A stretch of DNA of 64,000 nt from Actinomadura craniellae (GTDB lineage Bacteria > Actinomycetota > Actinomycetes > Streptosporangiales > Streptosporangiaceae): assembly GCF_003289645.1 (NCBI RefSeq), contig NZ_QLYX01000020.1:79783-143782 (forward strand). Reading direction: 5' to 3'. Position numbers and translations under genes: made by a program. Shown here in pieces: positions 1 to 8,458 of this stretch (its first letter is position 1; every line of letters begins with the position of its first letter). Below the pieces are notes generated by a model. It saw only the letters and a list, made by a program, of their open reading frames with translations. It made no database searches and was not told where the DNA came from.

Positions 1-84
1 CGCCAGCAGGCTCAGCACCGTCGCCGAGATCAGCGCCGCGAGCATGGTGTCGCGCGCCCGGATCGATCGCGGTCGTAGTCGCAT
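1..84 (-). CDS. N-terminus of a membrane protein (runs off window)
   Basis: Only the first 28 codons lie in the window. The ATG at 84 follows a GGGGGTGAG ribosome site. The peptide is basic for about 13 residues and then hydrophobic (MLAALISATVLSLLA), the pattern of an uncleaved signal anchor. Sensor histidine kinases often begin this way, but there is too little sequence to assign a family. It is divergent from the GCS2 gene across about 170 bp. Confidence 0.5.
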   Translation of the reverse strand, partial: MRLRPRSIRARDTMLAALISATVLSLLA

Positions 85-252
85 CTCACCCCCTGGTGCA
101 GCTTGTCCCGACGCAGCCTGACGGGATACGGAATTTTAGAAAGATTGACGTTTTGACCTCCCGTGACCACACCCCTACTTCTCCTGGGTTTGGTCAGCGC
201 ATGGGTGGGAGAACCCTTTTGTAGGCATTCGTCCTAGTGGGAGGTCCTCCGC

Positions 253-1734
253 ATGGGCAGAGACGTGACCTCGTTCTCCATCAGCGGCGAGGACCGTCGC
301 CTCTACCGCGACAAGGTGCACCGCAACCTGCACGTCCTGGCGCGGATGCTGCGCGAGGCGCAGTTCGAGTTCGACCGCCCGCACATCGGCCTGGAGATCG
401 AGCTCAACCTGGTGGACGCGGACGGCCTACCGCTGATGCGCAACGCGGACGTGCTCAAGGCCATCGCCGACCCGGCCTGGGACACCGAGCTGGGCCAGTT
501 CAACCTGGAGATCAACGTCCCGCCCCGGCAGCTCGGCGGCGGGAGCACGGGCGAGCTGGAACGCGAGATCCGGGCGAGCCTCGACCAGGCGGACGCCCGG
601 GCCCAGGAGGTGGGCGGCGGGCTGATGATCGTCGGCATCCTGCCGACGCTGCGCGAGTCCGACATCGACGAGCACGCCCTGTCGTCCAACGACCGCTACC
701 GGCTGCTCAACGACCAGATCTTCGCGGCCCGCGGCGAGGACATGCGGATCGAGATCGACGGCCCGGAGCGGCTGGCGATGCACGCCGACTGCATCCTCCC
801 CGAAGCCGCCTGCACCAGCGTGCAGTTCCACCTCCAGGTGAGCCCGGACGGTTTCGCGCCGCACTGGAACGCCGCCCAGGCGATCAGCGGGCCGCAGGTG
901 GCACTGGCCGCCAACTCGCCCTTCCTGTTCGGGCGCCGGCTCTGGCAGGAGACCCGGATCACCCTGTTCGAGCAGGCCACCGACACCCGACCCGAGGAGC
1001 TCAAGTCGCAGGGCGTCCGCCCCCGGGTGTGGTTCGGGGAACGCTGGATCACCTCGGTCTTCGACCTGTTCGAGGAGAACATCCGCTACTTCCCGGCGCT
1101 GCTCCCGCTGTGCGACGAGGAGGACCCGGTCGCCGTCCTGGAGCAGGGCGAGATCCCGCAGCTCAGCGAGCTCACCCTGCACAACGGGACCGTCTACCGG
1201 TGGAACCGGCCGATCTACGCGGTGGTCAACGGCCGCCCGCACCTGCGGGTGGAGAACCGGGTGCTGCCCGCCGGGCCGACGGTGGCCGACATCGTCGCCA
1301 ACGGGGCCTTCTACTACGGCCTGGTCCGGATGCTGGCGGAGCAGGAACGCCCGGTGTGGACGCGGATGTCCTTCGCCGCCGCCGGCGACAACCTGCACCG
1401 CGCCGCCAGGGACGGGCTGGAGGCCGAGCTCTACTGGCCCGGCCTGGGCACCGTCCCGGTGAGCGAGCTGGTGCTGCGCAAGCTGCTGCCGCTGGCCCAC
1501 GAGGGCCTGGACCGCTGGGGCATCGACGCCGCCAGGCGCGACCGCCTGCTCGGCGTCATCGAGCAACGTGCGCTCACCGGCCGCAACGGCGCCACCTGGC
1601 AGGCCGAGACGGTGCGCTCCATCGAGGAGTCCTACGGCGTCGACCGGTTCGAGGCGCTGCGCCTGATGACCCGCCGCTACATCGAGCTGATGCACACCAA
1701 CGAGCCGGTGCACACCTGGCCCGTCGGTATCTGA
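253..1734 (+). CDS. Glutamate-cysteine ligase family 2 (GCS2) protein
   Basis: The 493-residue protein has the GCS2 carboxylate-amine ligase signature: IGLEIELNLVD near residue 57 (the acidic ATP/Mg site) and QFNLEIN near residue 96. The family joins glutamate to an amine, classically cysteine, in an ATP-dependent reaction. The ATG follows GGAGG at about 8 nt. Actinomycetes make mycothiol rather than glutathione, so the true acceptor is uncertain; some members of this family act in ergothioneine-type pathways. No partner gene lies nearby. Family call is firm, substrate unknown. Confidence 0.8.
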   Translation: MGRDVTSFSISGEDRRLYRDKVHRNLHVLARMLREAQFEFDRPHIGLEIELNLVDADGLPLMRNADVLKAIADPAWDTELGQFNLEINVPPRQLGGGSTGELEREIRASLDQADARAQEVGGGLMIVGILPTLRESDIDEHALSSNDRYRLLNDQIFAARGEDMRIEIDGPERLAMHADCILPEAACTSVQFHLQVSPDGFAPHWNAAQAISGPQVALAANSPFLFGRRLWQETRITLFEQATDTRPEELKSQGVRPRVWFGERWITSVFDLFEENIRYFPALLPLCDEEDPVAVLEQGEIPQLSELTLHNGTVYRWNRPIYAVVNGRPHLRVENRVLPAGPTVADIVANGAFYYGLVRMLAEQERPVWTRMSFAAAGDNLHRAARDGLEAELYWPGLGTVPVSELVLRKLLPLAHEGLDRWGIDAARRDRLLGVIEQRALTGRNGATWQAETVRSIEESYGVDRFEALRLMTRRYIELMHTNEPVHTWPVGI

Positions 1735-1743
1735 CTTCGCCCG

Positions 1744-1771
1744 CTTGGCGTATCATTTACGTTACGCCAAG
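1744..1771. promoter_or_regulatory. Perfect inverted repeat, probable autoregulatory operator
   Basis: CTTGGCGTA (1744-1752) and TACGCCAAG (1763-1771) are perfect 9-bp arms around a 10-bp AT-rich spacer. They end 12 bp before the GTG start of the HTH gene. HigA/XRE antitoxins normally bind such palindromes over their own promoter, so autorepression is the likely role (inference). Confidence 0.6.
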
Positions 1772-1783
1772 AGGGTGAGGGCC

Positions 1784-2179
1784 GTGACGAGCGCGTTCTG
1801 GGACGATCTGGCCGCCGATCTGGACGATCCGCGGTTCCTGCGGGAGTACGTGCGCGAATCCGTCCGGGTGTCCACGGTCGACGCGCTGGTGAACGCCCTG
1901 GACGCGGCGCGGGCCGCGCAGGGCCTGTCGAAGGCCGACCTGGCCCGGGCGGTCGGCGCCGAGCCCGCCGCGGTGCGCCGGCTGCTGGCCCCCGGCAACA
2001 CCGGTCCCAACCCGACGGTGGGCACGCTGGTGGAGCTCGCCGCCGCGCTGGGCCTCACCGTGCGCCTCGAACCGCTCCCCGAGGACGTCCGGGCGACGGT
2101 CGCCGAAGCCCTCCGCACCGGCCGGGCCGATCCCGCCGCCCTGGCCCGGCTCGGCGACCGCCCCGATCCTGCCGGCTGA
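1784..2179 (+). CDS. XRE/HigA-like helix-turn-helix protein (antitoxin-like, solitary)
   Basis: I start the gene at GTG 1784, which has GAGGGTGAGG just upstream; an in-frame TTG at 1745 would put the coding start inside the palindromic operator. The 131-residue product has an XRE-type HTH at about residues 45-90 (LSKADLARAVGAEPAAVRRLL then PTVGTLVELAAALGL), as in HigA-type antitoxins. No toxin gene is adjacent: the gene before is GCS2 and the next is a YCII protein on the other strand. A HigB-like gene lies 570 bp away in the opposite orientation. It may be a solitary regulator. Confidence 0.7.
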   Translation: MTSAFWDDLAADLDDPRFLREYVRESVRVSTVDALVNALDAARAAQGLSKADLARAVGAEPAAVRRLLAPGNTGPNPTVGTLVELAAALGLTVRLEPLPEDVRATVAEALRTGRADPAALARLGDRPDPAG

Positions 2180-2195
2180 CCCGCCGGCCCGTCCG

Positions 2196-2537
2196 TCAGC
2201 TGGCGGGGTCGTAGTGGAACGCGCGCACCTCCTGCGCGCACCGGCAGGCGGCCGCGATCTTCGCGGCCCACTCCAGCGCCGCCTCGCGGGAGGGCACCTC
2301 CAGCACCGCGTAGCCGCCCTCGAGCTGCTTCGTCTGCGGGTACGTGCCCTCGGTCACCGTCCCGTCCCCCGCCACCATGACGGGCGGGACGCTCTCGTCG
2401 ATGCCGCCGCCGAACACCCAGACCCCGGCGGCCTTCGCCTCCTCCACCACCGCGTGCGACGCATCCGAAGCCGCCTGCAGATCCTCCTCGGAAAGGAGGA
2501 GGGCACCGCTCGGGAACGAGATCAGGTACTTCGCCAT
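2196..2537 (-). CDS. YCII-domain protein (YciI/DGPF family)
   Basis: The 113-residue product is a single YCII domain: MAKYLISF at the start, GVWVFGGGID near residue 44, and GYAVLEVPSREAALEWAAKI near residue 78. The family has a ferredoxin-like fold with a His/Asp pocket; functions are mostly unknown, and many members sit beside ECF sigma factors. ATG 2537 has AAGGAG at about 8 nt, so the upstream in-frame extension is not needed. Three phased repeats lie immediately upstream and probably control it. Confidence 0.8.
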   Translation of the reverse strand: MAKYLISFPSGALLLSEEDLQAASDASHAVVEEAKAAGVWVFGGGIDESVPPVMVAGDGTVTEGTYPQTKQLEGGYAVLEVPSREAALEWAAKIAAACRCAQEVRAFHYDPAS

Positions 2538-2555
2538 TACGTCGGCTCCTTCTTC

Positions 2556-2615
2556 GTACTGCAGGGATCGGGTTCTCGTACTGCAGGGATCGGGCTTGGT
2601 ACTGCAGGGATCGGG
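2556..2615. repeat. Three helically phased copies of a 17-bp box
   Basis: GTACTGCAGGGATCGGG occurs exactly three times, at 2556-2572, 2578-2594 and 2599-2615. The 22- and 21-bp periods are two helical turns. The array is 19 to 78 bp upstream of the YCII start codon, where a regulator or RNA polymerase would bind. Each copy contains the palindrome CTGCAG. Phased direct repeats suggest cooperative binding on one DNA face (inference). Confidence 0.75.
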
Positions 2616-2746
2616 CCATCCTCGCCGACCCGGGCACGCCGCGCACAGAACTCGCCCGCCCGCCCCAACGGACGGAACAGGCCGCCTCCGCGACGCGCTC
2701 GCCGCAGCCACGGCACCGCGGGTATCAGACACCGGACCAGCACTCC

Positions 2747-3247
2747 CTAGGCGAGCGAACGTGGGTTGCGGGACAGGTACTCGGCGCCGAGCCGGCGGAC
2801 GCCCGCGTAGTCGGCGCTGGTCAGGGTGGTCCGGAACGGCTTGTGCAGGCCGGTCACGATGACCAGCAGCGGCCGGCCGGCGTTCGCCGCGGCGTAGTCG
2901 AGCAGGCAGTACAGCCGGTAGTGGTGCCGCCCCCGGCCGCCGCCGGGCCGGGGGCCGTCCTTGCGCACCTCGAACCAGCCCGCCATCTCGCCGTGCATCG
3001 CCTCCCAGTACCCGCCGCCCGCGAACCGGCAGGGCGGGGCGGCGGCCACCTGGGTCACGATCGCCGCGAACCCGGCCCGCACCGGTGCCGGGCAGCCGCG
3101 CAGGAACTCCCGCCCCGGCACCGCCTCGCCCGGATCGTCACCGGCGTGCCGCCGGAAGTAGACCACCTCGTGCGGGTCGTCGCGCCCCGGCCGGACCCGC
3201 ACCGCCGCCGCCCCGCGGGACGAGCGGGCATCCGTGTACGACGACAC
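2747..3247 (-). CDS. HigB/Gp49-like (RelE superfamily) protein
   Basis: The C-terminal 60 residues (YRLYCLLDYA, then LLVIVTGLHKPFRTTL, ending in a basic helix) match the layout of phage Gp49/HigB toxins, which cleave mRNA on the ribosome. The N-terminal 90 residues (EVVYFRRH near residue 26) are longer than in a minimal HigB. I chose GTG 3247 with GGGAGG about 9 nt upstream; GTG 3253 is also possible. No antitoxin gene is adjacent, so a working toxin-antitoxin pair is not shown. Confidence 0.5.
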   Translation of the reverse strand: MSSYTDARSSRGAAAVRVRPGRDDPHEVVYFRRHAGDDPGEAVPGREFLRGCPAPVRAGFAAIVTQVAAAPPCRFAGGGYWEAMHGEMAGWFEVRKDGPRPGGGRGRHHYRLYCLLDYAAANAGRPLLVIVTGLHKPFRTTLTSADYAGVRRLGAEYLSRNPRSLA

Positions 3248-3698
3248 CAGCACCCGCCTCCCCCGAAGCGCCGACCAAGCGTGGAGGCATCCTATCGAAC
3301 ACAGTTTCGAATGAAAAGGAGAGTGGAACTTGCGGCGAAATGCTCCGACTTCCCTTCCGGCAATTCCCACCAAATAGGCGTTGCCGAGCTGATCGGTCGT
3401 CGGCCTCCAGCCGGTTCACAGCCGGGCGGCCATGACAGCTGCTTCTCTGGTCGCGTTCAGGGAAGCAGCGGCAGGCGGCCGACGATCTTGTCGATCCGGT
3501 TCCGGGGTCCGACGATGCTGACCGCGTAGTAATCGATCCGGTCGGCCGGCGTCTCCGCCGCGGTCGGGGTCTCGCCGGCCACGGCGCTGGACCGGACACG
3601 GGCGCTGCGGGAGCGCGGGGTCGTCCGCGGCGCGGTCTCGGACGAGTTCGGAGGAACAGTTCGTCGCGCCTCCATTGACAGGCGGTAAGGTGCGAACC
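3248..3698. other. Intergenic region, no supported gene
   Basis: This 450-bp stretch separates the divergent HigB-like and MOSC genes. Short open frames on both strands have no recognisable domain and are not supported. Around 3290-3380 base composition drops well below the surroundings and an AAAAGGAGAG sequence occurs without a convincing gene behind it. Confidence 0.5.
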
Positions 3699-4370
3699 GT
3701 GGCTCAGGTGCTTTCAGTGAACGTCGGGCGGCGGCAGGCCGTCGGGTACGCCGCCACCGGGTTCACCGGGATCGACAAGCGGCCCGTCGAAGGGCCGGTC
3801 GCCGTGGCGGCGCCGGGGCCGCCGGGGACCGGGGGCGGCGGGCTCTCCGGGGACGTGATCTCCGACCTGCGGGTCCACGGCGGCGACGACCAGGCCGTCT
3901 ACGCCTACGCGCGGGAGGATCTCGACGGGTGGGCCGGGGAGCTGGGCCGCGAACTGGCCAACGGGATGTTCGGCGAGAACCTGACCACCACCGGGATCGA
4001 CGTCACCGGGGCGCTGGTCGGCGAGCGGTGGCGGATCGGCCGCGACCTCCTCCTGGAGGTCACCTCCCCGCGCACCCCGTGCCGCACGTTCGCCGAGTGG
4101 CTGGCGGAGCGGGGCTGGGTGAAGCGGTTCACGCAGGCCGCCAGGCCCGGCGCCTACCTGCGGGTGATCGAGCCCGGCGAGGTCCGGGCCGGCGACCCCG
4201 TCGAGATCGTGTCGCGGCCGGACCACGAGGTGACGGTCGGGTTCTGCTTCCGCGCGATCACCCTCGAAGGCGACCTGCTGCCGCGGGTCCTGGCCGCCGG
4301 GGACGCGCTCAACGCGGTCTACGCCGCCGAGATCCGCCGGCGCGTCGCCAAACGGTCACACGATGCGTGA
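3699..4370 (+). CDS. MOSC domain protein (YiiM-like)
   Basis: The 223-residue product carries the MOSC core: GDVISDLRVHGGDDQAVYAY near residue 45, FGENLTTTGI near residue 80, and the invariant cysteine in SPRTPCRTF near residue 120. MOSC proteins bind molybdenum cofactor sulphur through that cysteine; the YiiM type reduces N-hydroxylated bases and related compounds. GTG 3699 follows GGTAAGG at 8 nt and is preferred over TTG 3675. It stands alone, 58 bp before the GST-like gene. Confidence 0.8.
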   Translation: MAQVLSVNVGRRQAVGYAATGFTGIDKRPVEGPVAVAAPGPPGTGGGGLSGDVISDLRVHGGDDQAVYAYAREDLDGWAGELGRELANGMFGENLTTTGIDVTGALVGERWRIGRDLLLEVTSPRTPCRTFAEWLAERGWVKRFTQAARPGAYLRVIEPGEVRAGDPVEIVSRPDHEVTVGFCFRAITLEGDLLPRVLAAGDALNAVYAAEIRRRVAKRSHDA

Positions 4371-4428
4371 CATGTCCCCCGGGCGGGGATAGAACGGGCC
4401 GCCGACCCCCTGTGCACAGGAGCCTCCC

Positions 4429-5424
4429 ATGACCACCACGCCGGACACCAAGGAATTCAAGCGCTCCCCCAGCCACTTCGCCGACCGGATCACCGCCGAC
4501 GGGGCGGACGGCTGGCCGGTCGAGGCGGGCCGGTACCGGCTGGTGGTCAGCCGGGCGTGCCCGTGGGCGAACCGGGCGATGATCGTGCGGCGGCTGCTCG
4601 GGCTGGAGGGCGCGATCTCGCTGGCGATCACCGACCCGATCCAGGACGAGCGGAGCTGGCGGTTCACCCTCGACCCCGGCGACCGCGACCCGGTGCTCGG
4701 GATCGCCTACCTGTCCGAGGCGTACCTGGCCCGCGAACCCGGCTACACCGGCGGGATCAGCGTCCCCGCGATCGTGGACGTGCCGTCCGGGACGCTGGTG
4801 ACCAACGACTACCAGCAGATCACGCTCGACCTGGAGCGCGAGTGGACGGCGCTGCACCGCCCCGGCGCACCCGACCTGTACCCCGAGCACCTGCGCGACG
4901 AGATCGACGCGGTGATCGAGGACGTCTACCGGGACGTCAACAACGGGGTGTACATGGCCGGCTTCGCCACCCGCCAGCGCGCGTACGAGCAGGTGGCGAC
5001 CCGGCTGTTCGAGCGGCTGGACGCGCTGGAGGAGCGGCTGTCCACCCGGCGCTACCTGGTCGGCGACACCATCACCGAGGCCGACGTTCGGCTGTTCGTG
5101 ACCCTGGTCCGGTTCGACGCGGTCTACCACGGCCACTTCAAGTGCAACCGCACCAAGCTCACCGAGCTGCCCGCGCTGTGGGCATACGCCCGCGACCTGT
5201 TCCAGACCCCGGGCTTCGGCGACACCGTGGACTTCGACCACATCACCCGGCACTACTACGCCGTCCACCGCCAGATCAACCCCACGGGCATCGTCCCGAT
5301 CGGCCCCGACCCGCGCACCTGGCTCACCCCGCACGGCCGCGAGTCCCTGGGCGGCCGCCCCTTCGGCGACGGCACCCCGCCCGGCCCGCCCCCCACCACG
5401 GAAACCGTCCCGCCCCTGACCTGA
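4429..5424 (+). CDS. Glutathionyl-hydroquinone reductase-type GST (ECM4/YqjG family)
   Basis: A 331-residue Xi-class GST-like enzyme. The thioredoxin-fold half has the catalytic RACPWANR motif (Cys at about residue 44), PAIVD and NDYQQI. The helical half has VGDTITEADVRLFVTLVRFD near residue 210. The family reductively removes a thiol adduct from quinones. Since actinomycetes normally lack glutathione, the physiological thiol may be mycothiol (inference). ATG has GGAG 6 nt upstream. The C-terminal 25 residues are Pro/Gly-rich. Confidence 0.85.
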   Translation: MTTTPDTKEFKRSPSHFADRITADGADGWPVEAGRYRLVVSRACPWANRAMIVRRLLGLEGAISLAITDPIQDERSWRFTLDPGDRDPVLGIAYLSEAYLAREPGYTGGISVPAIVDVPSGTLVTNDYQQITLDLEREWTALHRPGAPDLYPEHLRDEIDAVIEDVYRDVNNGVYMAGFATRQRAYEQVATRLFERLDALEERLSTRRYLVGDTITEADVRLFVTLVRFDAVYHGHFKCNRTKLTELPALWAYARDLFQTPGFGDTVDFDHITRHYYAVHRQINPTGIVPIGPDPRTWLTPHGRESLGGRPFGDGTPPGPPPTTETVPPLT

Positions 5425-5434
5425 CCCCACCGCC

Positions 5435-5490
5435 TGGTGATCCTTCAGCATCCGGTGCGCTACGGCGCCCTGGATGCTGAAGGATCACCA
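5435..5490. terminator. Hairpin with 19-bp perfect arms
   Basis: Arms 5435-5453 (TGGTGATCCTTCAGCATCC) and 5472-5490 are perfect complements with an 18-nt loop. It lies 11 bp after the GST-like stop codon. It has no U-run, as is usual for actinomycete terminators, and acts on whichever strand is transcribed. Confidence 0.7.
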
Positions 5491-5509
5491 AGCCAAGGTC
5501 CTGGCCCCG

Positions 5510-5561
5510 CTGATCCTTCAGGATCCAGGGCGCTCCAGCACCCCGAAAGCTGAAGGATCAG
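5510..5561. terminator. Second, related hairpin
   Basis: Arms CTGATCCTTCAG (5510-5521) and CTGAAGGATCAG (5550-5561) are perfect. Its left half resembles the reverse complement of the right half of the 5435-5490 hairpin over about 25 bp, so the two look like a duplicated and diverged unit between convergent genes. Confidence 0.6.
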
Positions 5562-5651
5562 GGCTACGTGCGCTCTCATCAGGTGGCCCTTCGGCTTTCA
5601 GGGCGTCATGCGGCCCCGGAGGCCGAAGCCCTTGACGGGGGTGCGGCGGGC

Positions 5652-6230
5652 TCAGGTGTGCAGGGTGGGCCGGTAGACGAGCTCCTGGGTGTGGCCGTCG
5701 AGGGTGCGGCTCTCGATCAGCTCCAGGTCGAAGTCGGCCGCGCCCTGGAAGATGGGGTCCTGCCCGGTCCGGCCGGTGATCACCGGGAAGAGCGTCACCT
5801 GGACGCGGTCGACCAGGCCGGCGGCCATCAGCGTCCGGTTCAGCGACAGGCTGCCGTGCGAGCGCAACGGCACCGGGGACTCCTCCTTGAGCCGGGCGAC
5901 GGCGTCGACGGCGTCGCCGCTCACGAGGGTCGCGTCCGGCCAGTCGAGGGGCCCCTCCAGCGTGGTCGACACCACCGTCGCCGGCAGGTTCCGCATCCGG
6001 GTGACCCAGGGGTCGCGCACCTCGGACTCCTCGGTGCTCGAGGCCAGCATCCGCGCGAACACCCGGTAGGTGTCGGCTCCGAAGACCATCCGCTGCTCCT
6101 CGCCGTACAGGGCGAGGCGGCGGTCGAGCAGTTCGGGGCCCTGCTTGCCCCAGTAGCCGGTCCAGTCGCCGCCGGCGGCGCCGTAGCCGTCGAGGCTGGA
6201 AAAGACGTCGAAGGTGTAGGTGGCGGTCAT
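5652..6230 (-). CDS. RibD C-terminal domain (DHFR-like) reductase
   Basis: The 192-residue protein is a single dihydrofolate-reductase-like RibD_C domain: FDVFSSLDGYGA at the start, RMVFGADTYRVFARM near residue 46, SHGSLSLNRTLMAAGLVDRVQVTLFPVITG near residue 124. These reductases use NADPH; substrates of stand-alone members are mostly unknown. ATG 6230 follows AGGAGAG. It is divergent from the AraC gene with about 150 bp between, so that regulator may control it. A second RibD_C paralogue lies at 22766-23344. Confidence 0.8.
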   Translation of the reverse strand: MTATYTFDVFSSLDGYGAAGGDWTGYWGKQGPELLDRRLALYGEEQRMVFGADTYRVFARMLASSTEESEVRDPWVTRMRNLPATVVSTTLEGPLDWPDATLVSGDAVDAVARLKEESPVPLRSHGSLSLNRTLMAAGLVDRVQVTLFPVITGRTGQDPIFQGAADFDLELIESRTLDGHTQELVYRPTLHT

Positions 6231-6383
6231 GACGCTCTCCTGGTGAGTGGCGACCGGCCCGTTGCCGGCCTCTCACCCTGACTACGAACGGGCTCGACGC
6301 CATTCGACATCGCCGCGCGACGAACATGAGGTCCACTTTTCCGGGGTGCCATCGCGCCCTGGTGGCCGGAGGAGCACGGGAGA

Positions 6384-7202
6384 TTGTCGGAGGGGCGGCG
6401 TACGCTCCCGGGCATGGAGGTGGCGCGGAGGCCGGAACATCCGCTGCTGCGGAGGTTCGTGCGGTCGGTCGGGTACTACGAGTTCGGCGGGCCCACAGTG
6501 CGGGAGCGGATGCTGCCGACCGGGGCGATGCAACTGCTGGTGAACCTGGACGCCGACGAGATGCACGAGTACGACGGCGACCGGGTGCTGCGGTTCGGCG
6601 GGGCCGTGATGCAGGGGGCCCGGTCGCACTACTGCGAGAGCGACACCGACCAGCAGCGGGCGATCGCGGTGGTGTCGTTCGAGCCGGGCGGGGGGTTCCC
6701 GTTCTTCGCCGCGCCGCCCGCGGCGACCGCCGGGCACCTGGTGGAGATCGACGCGCTGTGGGGGCGGCCCGGCGCCGTGCTGCGGGAGCGGCTGCTGGAG
6801 GCCGCCTCGCCCGAGGCGAAGCTGCGCGTCCTGGAGGACGTGCTGCTGGAGAACGCCGCCGAGCCGCCGGAACCGGCGATCGCCTGCGCGGTGGCGACCC
6901 TGGAGCGCGGGGCGCCGGTCGGGGAGGTCGCCGACCGGCTCGGCTTGACGACCAAGACGTTCACCCGCCGGTTCCACGACCGGGTCGGGCTCACCCCGAA
7001 GCGCTACGCGCGGGTGCGGCGGTTCCAGCGCGCGCTGGCGTCCGTGCCGCACGACCGGCCGCCCGACTGGGCCGAGATCGCGGTGAGCTGCGGCTACTAC
7101 GACCAGTCGCACCTGATCCGCGACTTCCACGAGTTCGCCGGGATGAGCCCGACCCGGTACCGGCCCCGCGCACCGCACGAGCTCAACCACGTCCCCGTGT
7201 GA
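6384..7202 (+). CDS. AraC-family transcriptional regulator
   Basis: The N-terminal 150 residues form an effector domain of the DUF6597 kind (MLPTGAMQLLVNLD). The C-terminal 100 residues carry two HTH motifs: GEVADRLGLTTKTFTRRFHDRVGLTPKRY near residue 180 and the AraC signature IAVSCGYYDQSHLIRDFHEFAGMSPTRY near residue 235. I kept TTG 6384 because GGAGGAG precedes it by 9 nt; ATG 6414 is an alternative with a poorly placed site. It is probably the regulator of the divergent RibD-like gene. Its stop lies 20 bp from the convergent PucR gene. Confidence 0.85.
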   Translation: MSEGRRTLPGMEVARRPEHPLLRRFVRSVGYYEFGGPTVRERMLPTGAMQLLVNLDADEMHEYDGDRVLRFGGAVMQGARSHYCESDTDQQRAIAVVSFEPGGGFPFFAAPPAATAGHLVEIDALWGRPGAVLRERLLEAASPEAKLRVLEDVLLENAAEPPEPAIACAVATLERGAPVGEVADRLGLTTKTFTRRFHDRVGLTPKRYARVRRFQRALASVPHDRPPDWAEIAVSCGYYDQSHLIRDFHEFAGMSPTRYRPRAPHELNHVPV

Positions 7203-7222
7203 GCCTCCCCGGGCCGGGCCGG

Positions 7223-8458
7223 TCAGCGGGTGACGGCGGGGTCGGCGGCGAGGGCGAAGCGGTCGCCCGACAGCATTCGCCGGACGCGGAGCACGATCTC
7301 CAGGTCGAAGCAGAGTTCGGGGTCGAGCAGTTGGTCGCCGAACAGCTCGTCCAGTTGCCGCAGCCGGTAGCGGACGGTCTGCGGGTGGACGTGCAGGCGG
7401 CTGGCGACCTCGTTGGCGTTGCGGCTCGACTGCAGCCAGGCCAGGAGCGTCTCGGCCAGCCGGTCCTGCTGGCTGGGGCGCAGGTGTTCCAGTGGGGCCA
7501 GCCGTAGCGCGCCCAGGCCGGCGAGCAGGTCCTCGTCCTCGAACAGGATCAGCGTGGACATGTGCTCGACGCTGCGGGCCACGCCACAGGGCTCGATGAT
7601 CTTTCGCTCCACCAGGGCCAGCGTCTTGCGGGCCCACCGCATCGAGCGGGCCGCCTCGGCGACCGGCACGGTCGGGCCGAGCGCGACGGTGCGGCCGTGC
7701 AGCGCCCGGTCGACCATCCGGGACCGGCCGGGGCCGTCCGGGTCGGGCACGATCAGCGCCGGTTCGTGCCGGGTGAGGTCGACCAGGACGTCGGCGGGGA
7801 AGACGGGTTGCGGCTCGTCCCGGTGCAGGCGGCTCAGTGCCGCGACGGCCACCGTCCGGGGCATCGGCCAGTGCGCGGCGGCGGCGTGCTCGGCGATCGG
7901 CTCGGGCGACACCGGCGGGTCGGTCAGCAGCATGTCGATCAGGTGCCTGCGGCGGCGTTGCATCGCCCCGACGACGTCCGCCCGGGCCTGTGCGTGCCCC
8001 TCGGCCGCCGCCTCGGCCAGTTCGTGCTGGAACAGCAGCAGGTCCTCGCCCAGCGTGCCCAGCGTGCGGGGCAGCGCGCCGAACCGGTCGGCCCCGGTCA
8101 CGACGTGCCGCCAGGCGACCAGCCCGCCGACGCGCAGTGCGGTGTGGATCGTCTCCAGGTCGCGTCCCTCGGCCGCCTCACTGCGGCCGATCGCCCGGAA
8201 GAACTCCATGACCGGGCGGGGGTCCGCCTCGACGTAGGAGATCCGGTCGGTGAAGTGCTGGAGCACGCTCTCGACGACGTACCGGAGGGTGGCCGAGCAG
8301 GGGTCGTCCTCGGGACGGTCGTACTCGCGCACCCGGCTCCGGATCTCGGTGATCACGTCGTCGACCACCGCGTCCAGGTGCGGTCCGAGCCGGCCGGCCA
8401 GGTCCCGGGGTGCGCCGGCCCGGGACCGGCCGACGGCTACAAGGTTCGTGCCTGCCAC
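7223..8458 (-). CDS. PucR-family transcriptional regulator
   Basis: A 411-residue regulator. The N-terminal helical sensor domain covers about residues 20-175, a CdaR/GGDEF-like domain follows, and the C-terminal PucR HTH reads NEVASRLHVHPQTVRYRLRQLDELFG near residue 350. The same architecture and many identical motifs (LVPDPDGPGR-type loop, MRWARKTL) appear in the protein at 35900-37096, so the two are paralogues. The ligand is unknown. A near-perfect inverted repeat lies 47-77 bp upstream. Confidence 0.85.
   Translation of the reverse strand: MAGTNLVAVGRSRAGAPRDLAGRLGPHLDAVVDDVITEIRSRVREYDRPEDDPCSATLRYVVESVLQHFTDRISYVEADPRPVMEFFRAIGRSEAAEGRDLETIHTALRVGGLVAWRHVVTGADRFGALPRTLGTLGEDLLLFQHELAEAAAEGHAQARADVVGAMQRRRRHLIDMLLTDPPVSPEPIAEHAAAAHWPMPRTVAVAALSRLHRDEPQPVFPADVLVDLTRHEPALIVPDPDGPGRSRMVDRALHGRTVALGPTVPVAEAARSMRWARKTLALVERKIIEPCGVARSVEHMSTLILFEDEDLLAGLGALRLAPLEHLRPSQQDRLAETLLAWLQSSRNANEVASRLHVHPQTVRYRLRQLDELFGDQLLDPELCFDLEIVLRVRRMLSGDRFALAADPAVTR

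Noticed and set aside
3457..3675. A 72-codon minus-strand frame before the MOSC gene
   Set aside because: It is Ser/Thr/Arg-rich, lacks a ribosome site and any recognisable family.
3675..3680. TTGACA as a -35 element
   Set aside because: No -10-like sequence lies at a suitable distance; it is next to the MOSC start and probably coincidental.
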